A stretch of DNA of 64,000 nt from Bradysia coprophila. Lineage: Eukaryota > Arthropoda > Insecta > Diptera > Sciaridae. Shown here piece after piece: positions 61,932 through 64,000 of this stretch. Location of the stretch: NCBI RefSeq assembly GCF_014529535.1, contig NW_023503372.1, positions 2,021,772-2,085,771 of the forward strand, read 5' to 3'. Each line of letters starts with the position of its first letter. Positions within the stretch are counted from its first letter, which is position 1. The translations under genes and the position numbers were made by a program. The notes beneath the pieces are model-generated. The model worked only from the letters and a program-made list of their open reading frames with translations. It had not been told where the DNA came from and searched no databases.

Positions 61932-64000
61932 GTATCTCGATGAGGGGTCATTTATGAAATGTGTTAGTCTGCAAAGGGGAGGTGGGATCTGGACTAGCGT
62001 GCATTTTATTAAAGTTTTTATAAATTTTTATGTGTCAAGGGTAAGGAGGTGTCTGAAAAATGTCGATTGTAGCGTACTTCACCTCTAACTAATATAATTA
62101 AAGAGTCAAAGAGGAAGAGATTGGTTACAGGTTGGGTGTGTTCCGGGTATTCATTCATTTACGTATATCTATTTACAGTTACATTGAGCTGTATGCCACG
62201 GTATTTGTTCATCTATAGAATGCAAATTCGCAGACAGAGATATACTTGAATATCACATTCATTGGCTCTAAATAGCTGTGTTATAAAGGCATTTATACGG
62301 AGTTCTTCTCAAGAACTCTGACTTGAGATGCGACTTTTCACATTGCTTTGAGCAATTTTAATGTGAGTTGATATAAAGAGAAATTTAAATGGAGCAATCC
62401 TGAAGATGTAGAGTAGTTTAACTGGATGCATAATAACTTTTCTATGGACAAATTAACTTGTATTCCGTATACACACACAATTTCGTACGGGTTTTCTTTC
62501 GTTATGCTTCAGTTTATATAATGTGGTTTACGTACAACATCATTTTCAGTTGAATTTAATCAAAAATAGTTTTTCTTTTGCTTGTTCGCTTCTTTTCATT
62601 AGAATATGTATCCAAGACATGTGGCTCTGTAGGCGTTTCAGTTAAATAAATTGTGTGTATCGCACATGTCTTCAGTTTTGTGTTTTTTCTTCTTTTCTTT
62701 TATGTTCAATTTTCTTATTAAAACCAAAAAATGAAACATTTTGAATGAAAAAAGATTGAAAATGAAAAGCATAACCATCACCACACTGTTGCATATCCTG
62801 CGACATAAAATGTCATTTTGTAAGTAATGCGCAGAGATTTCGGTTTTTGTTAACATTCGAGTTGTAATAAGGGAAATTATTATCGTTCAACCAAACAAAA
62901 AACCTTCATAACTTGCATTATAATTCAAAAGCTTCACTCGGCAAATTAAAATAAATTCCATTCGGAAATACACCGGGGACATTCAGACCATTCTAGTGGG
63001 ACATGAACGAAAAGGCTTTTTTCATTTAAATTTTTCATATCTACAACTCAATCTGAAATTCGTAAAACAAAATTTCATAAAATTGGAGTGATTCATAATT
63101 GAATCATTGAGTTCAGTGGGTTCGGGTACGATAAGAGTGTACGATTGAAAATTAATGGCTAGTTCGTACATGAAAATGCTGGTTTAATTACAGGGCAATT
63201 GCCAATTGGTGTCAACATAAAAAAAAACTTTGCGATTGTCCGGTTTTTCTGTTGGAAAGGGAAAGTTTCCTACAATCTCCGTACTCCGATTATAAACTCG
63301 TTATAATTTGATCTACCATTCCCATCATCCTGTCTACTGCACTAGGGTTGAATCTGATTCATTCATTATGTGGATTTGCATGTCAAAATATCGAAAAGTT
63401 TCGCTAAGTCAATGATGTTTATCAAGAAACCTGCTTTATGCAACTTAATCTAATGTACCACCTATAAAATGTGTACCTATAATGACGCACCTGCAGTCTT
63501 TAACTTTATTTTTGGTTTTGTTTTGAACGTTCGCCTATAATTTTATGTTCCATTCATTTCGAAACTTTGTTACAAAAACAGCAAGATATTGCTTTAGGGT
63601 TGAAATCTTGGCACAACAAATACTCATGTCACGTCGGATGTAAATTTTTTATGCCTTTTCTTGAACAGCTGAAAATAGCAACATTTTAAGGGGACATAAA
63701 AGGGAATAAAAGATTGTCGATGTAGACTGCAGAGACTGGATAAGCATTATAGTGACCCATATCAAGTGTACGATGATGCCAAGTAAGTCAAGATCGATAA
63801 AATCTGAGAATTTTTAATTTTATGGTTATACGTTCTGTTCGTTATTGTCTAGCCAACAAGCCTAAAAAAATGCTGGTAAAGTGAATCTGTTGGTAGAAGT
63901 AATAGTGTCTGACCATCCTCAGACGACTACCATTTAAAGCTTGATTTTAACAGCTTGTTCGGTCGGTTTTTCTTGAGTTGAAAGACAATTAATTTATAAA

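Larger units (their letters stand above)
48021..64000. other. Presumed 5' intron of Liprin-alpha, right-hand region
   Basis: No exon of the Liprin-alpha N-terminus (the residues before EFATLTKEL) could be found on the minus strand, so its first coding exon should lie beyond 64000. The stretch holds foldbacks, MITEs and family A and D copies listed separately. AT-rich DNA at 54.3-55.7 kb and 57.0-58.4 kb shows nothing definable. At 56980-57060 a CACGTCGTCGTTGTCGTCGG motif and a TATATATACA box occur, but I cannot tie them to a promoter. Confidence 0.5.

Overview
The window is nuclear DNA of an insect, most likely a dipteran. Introns are short (about 60-80 bp) with GT-AG borders, intergenic DNA is AT-rich, and start contexts are of the (C/A)AAA-ATG type. 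The proteins look closest to fly and midge versions, but this is judged by eye. A lower dipteran such as a fungus gnat or gall midge would fit; that is inference.

Five protein-coding loci can be supported. (1) 4009-4935, minus: Rab14 GTPase, complete in five coding exons, 215 aa. (2) 10506-14182, plus: an SLC22-type organic-ion transporter (major facilitator superfamily) in five coding exons. It is intact except for a reading-frame break in the first transmembrane segment. (3) 16398-18415, plus: a 648-aa protein joining an RRM, an F-box, leucine-rich repeats and an acidic tail. (4) 22403-23664, plus: GHITM/TMBIM5, an inner-mitochondrial-membrane protein of the BAX-inhibitor-1 family, complete in five exons, 336 aa. 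(5) 35106-48020, minus: the last 18 coding exons (1122 codons) of Liprin-alpha, the presynaptic active-zone scaffold. Its N-terminal exon or exons lie beyond the right edge, so 48-64 kb appears to be a very large 5' intron. These genes share no evident pathway; they look like unrelated neighbours.

Much of the remainder is repeats. There are many palindromic or foldback elements, several miniature inverted-repeat elements with apparent TA target duplications, and a two-copy repeat with GGAC microsatellites. A degenerate non-LTR retrotransposon reverse transcriptase lies at about 25.85-27.2 kb. It is bracketed by two arrays of an unusual 43-bp unit made of a 24-bp palindrome and a 19-bp spacer. 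A dispersed family marked by AATGAAGTAGTAGATT recurs at least four times, and the region 3' of the RRM/F-box gene is partly duplicated next to GHITM.

The items most worth a second look are the 43-bp palindromic arrays, the RRM-F-box-LRR fusion, a possible early-terminating Liprin-alpha isoform that would lack the SAM domains, and the transporter frameshift. No tRNA, rRNA, CRISPR array or prokaryotic-type system was found.
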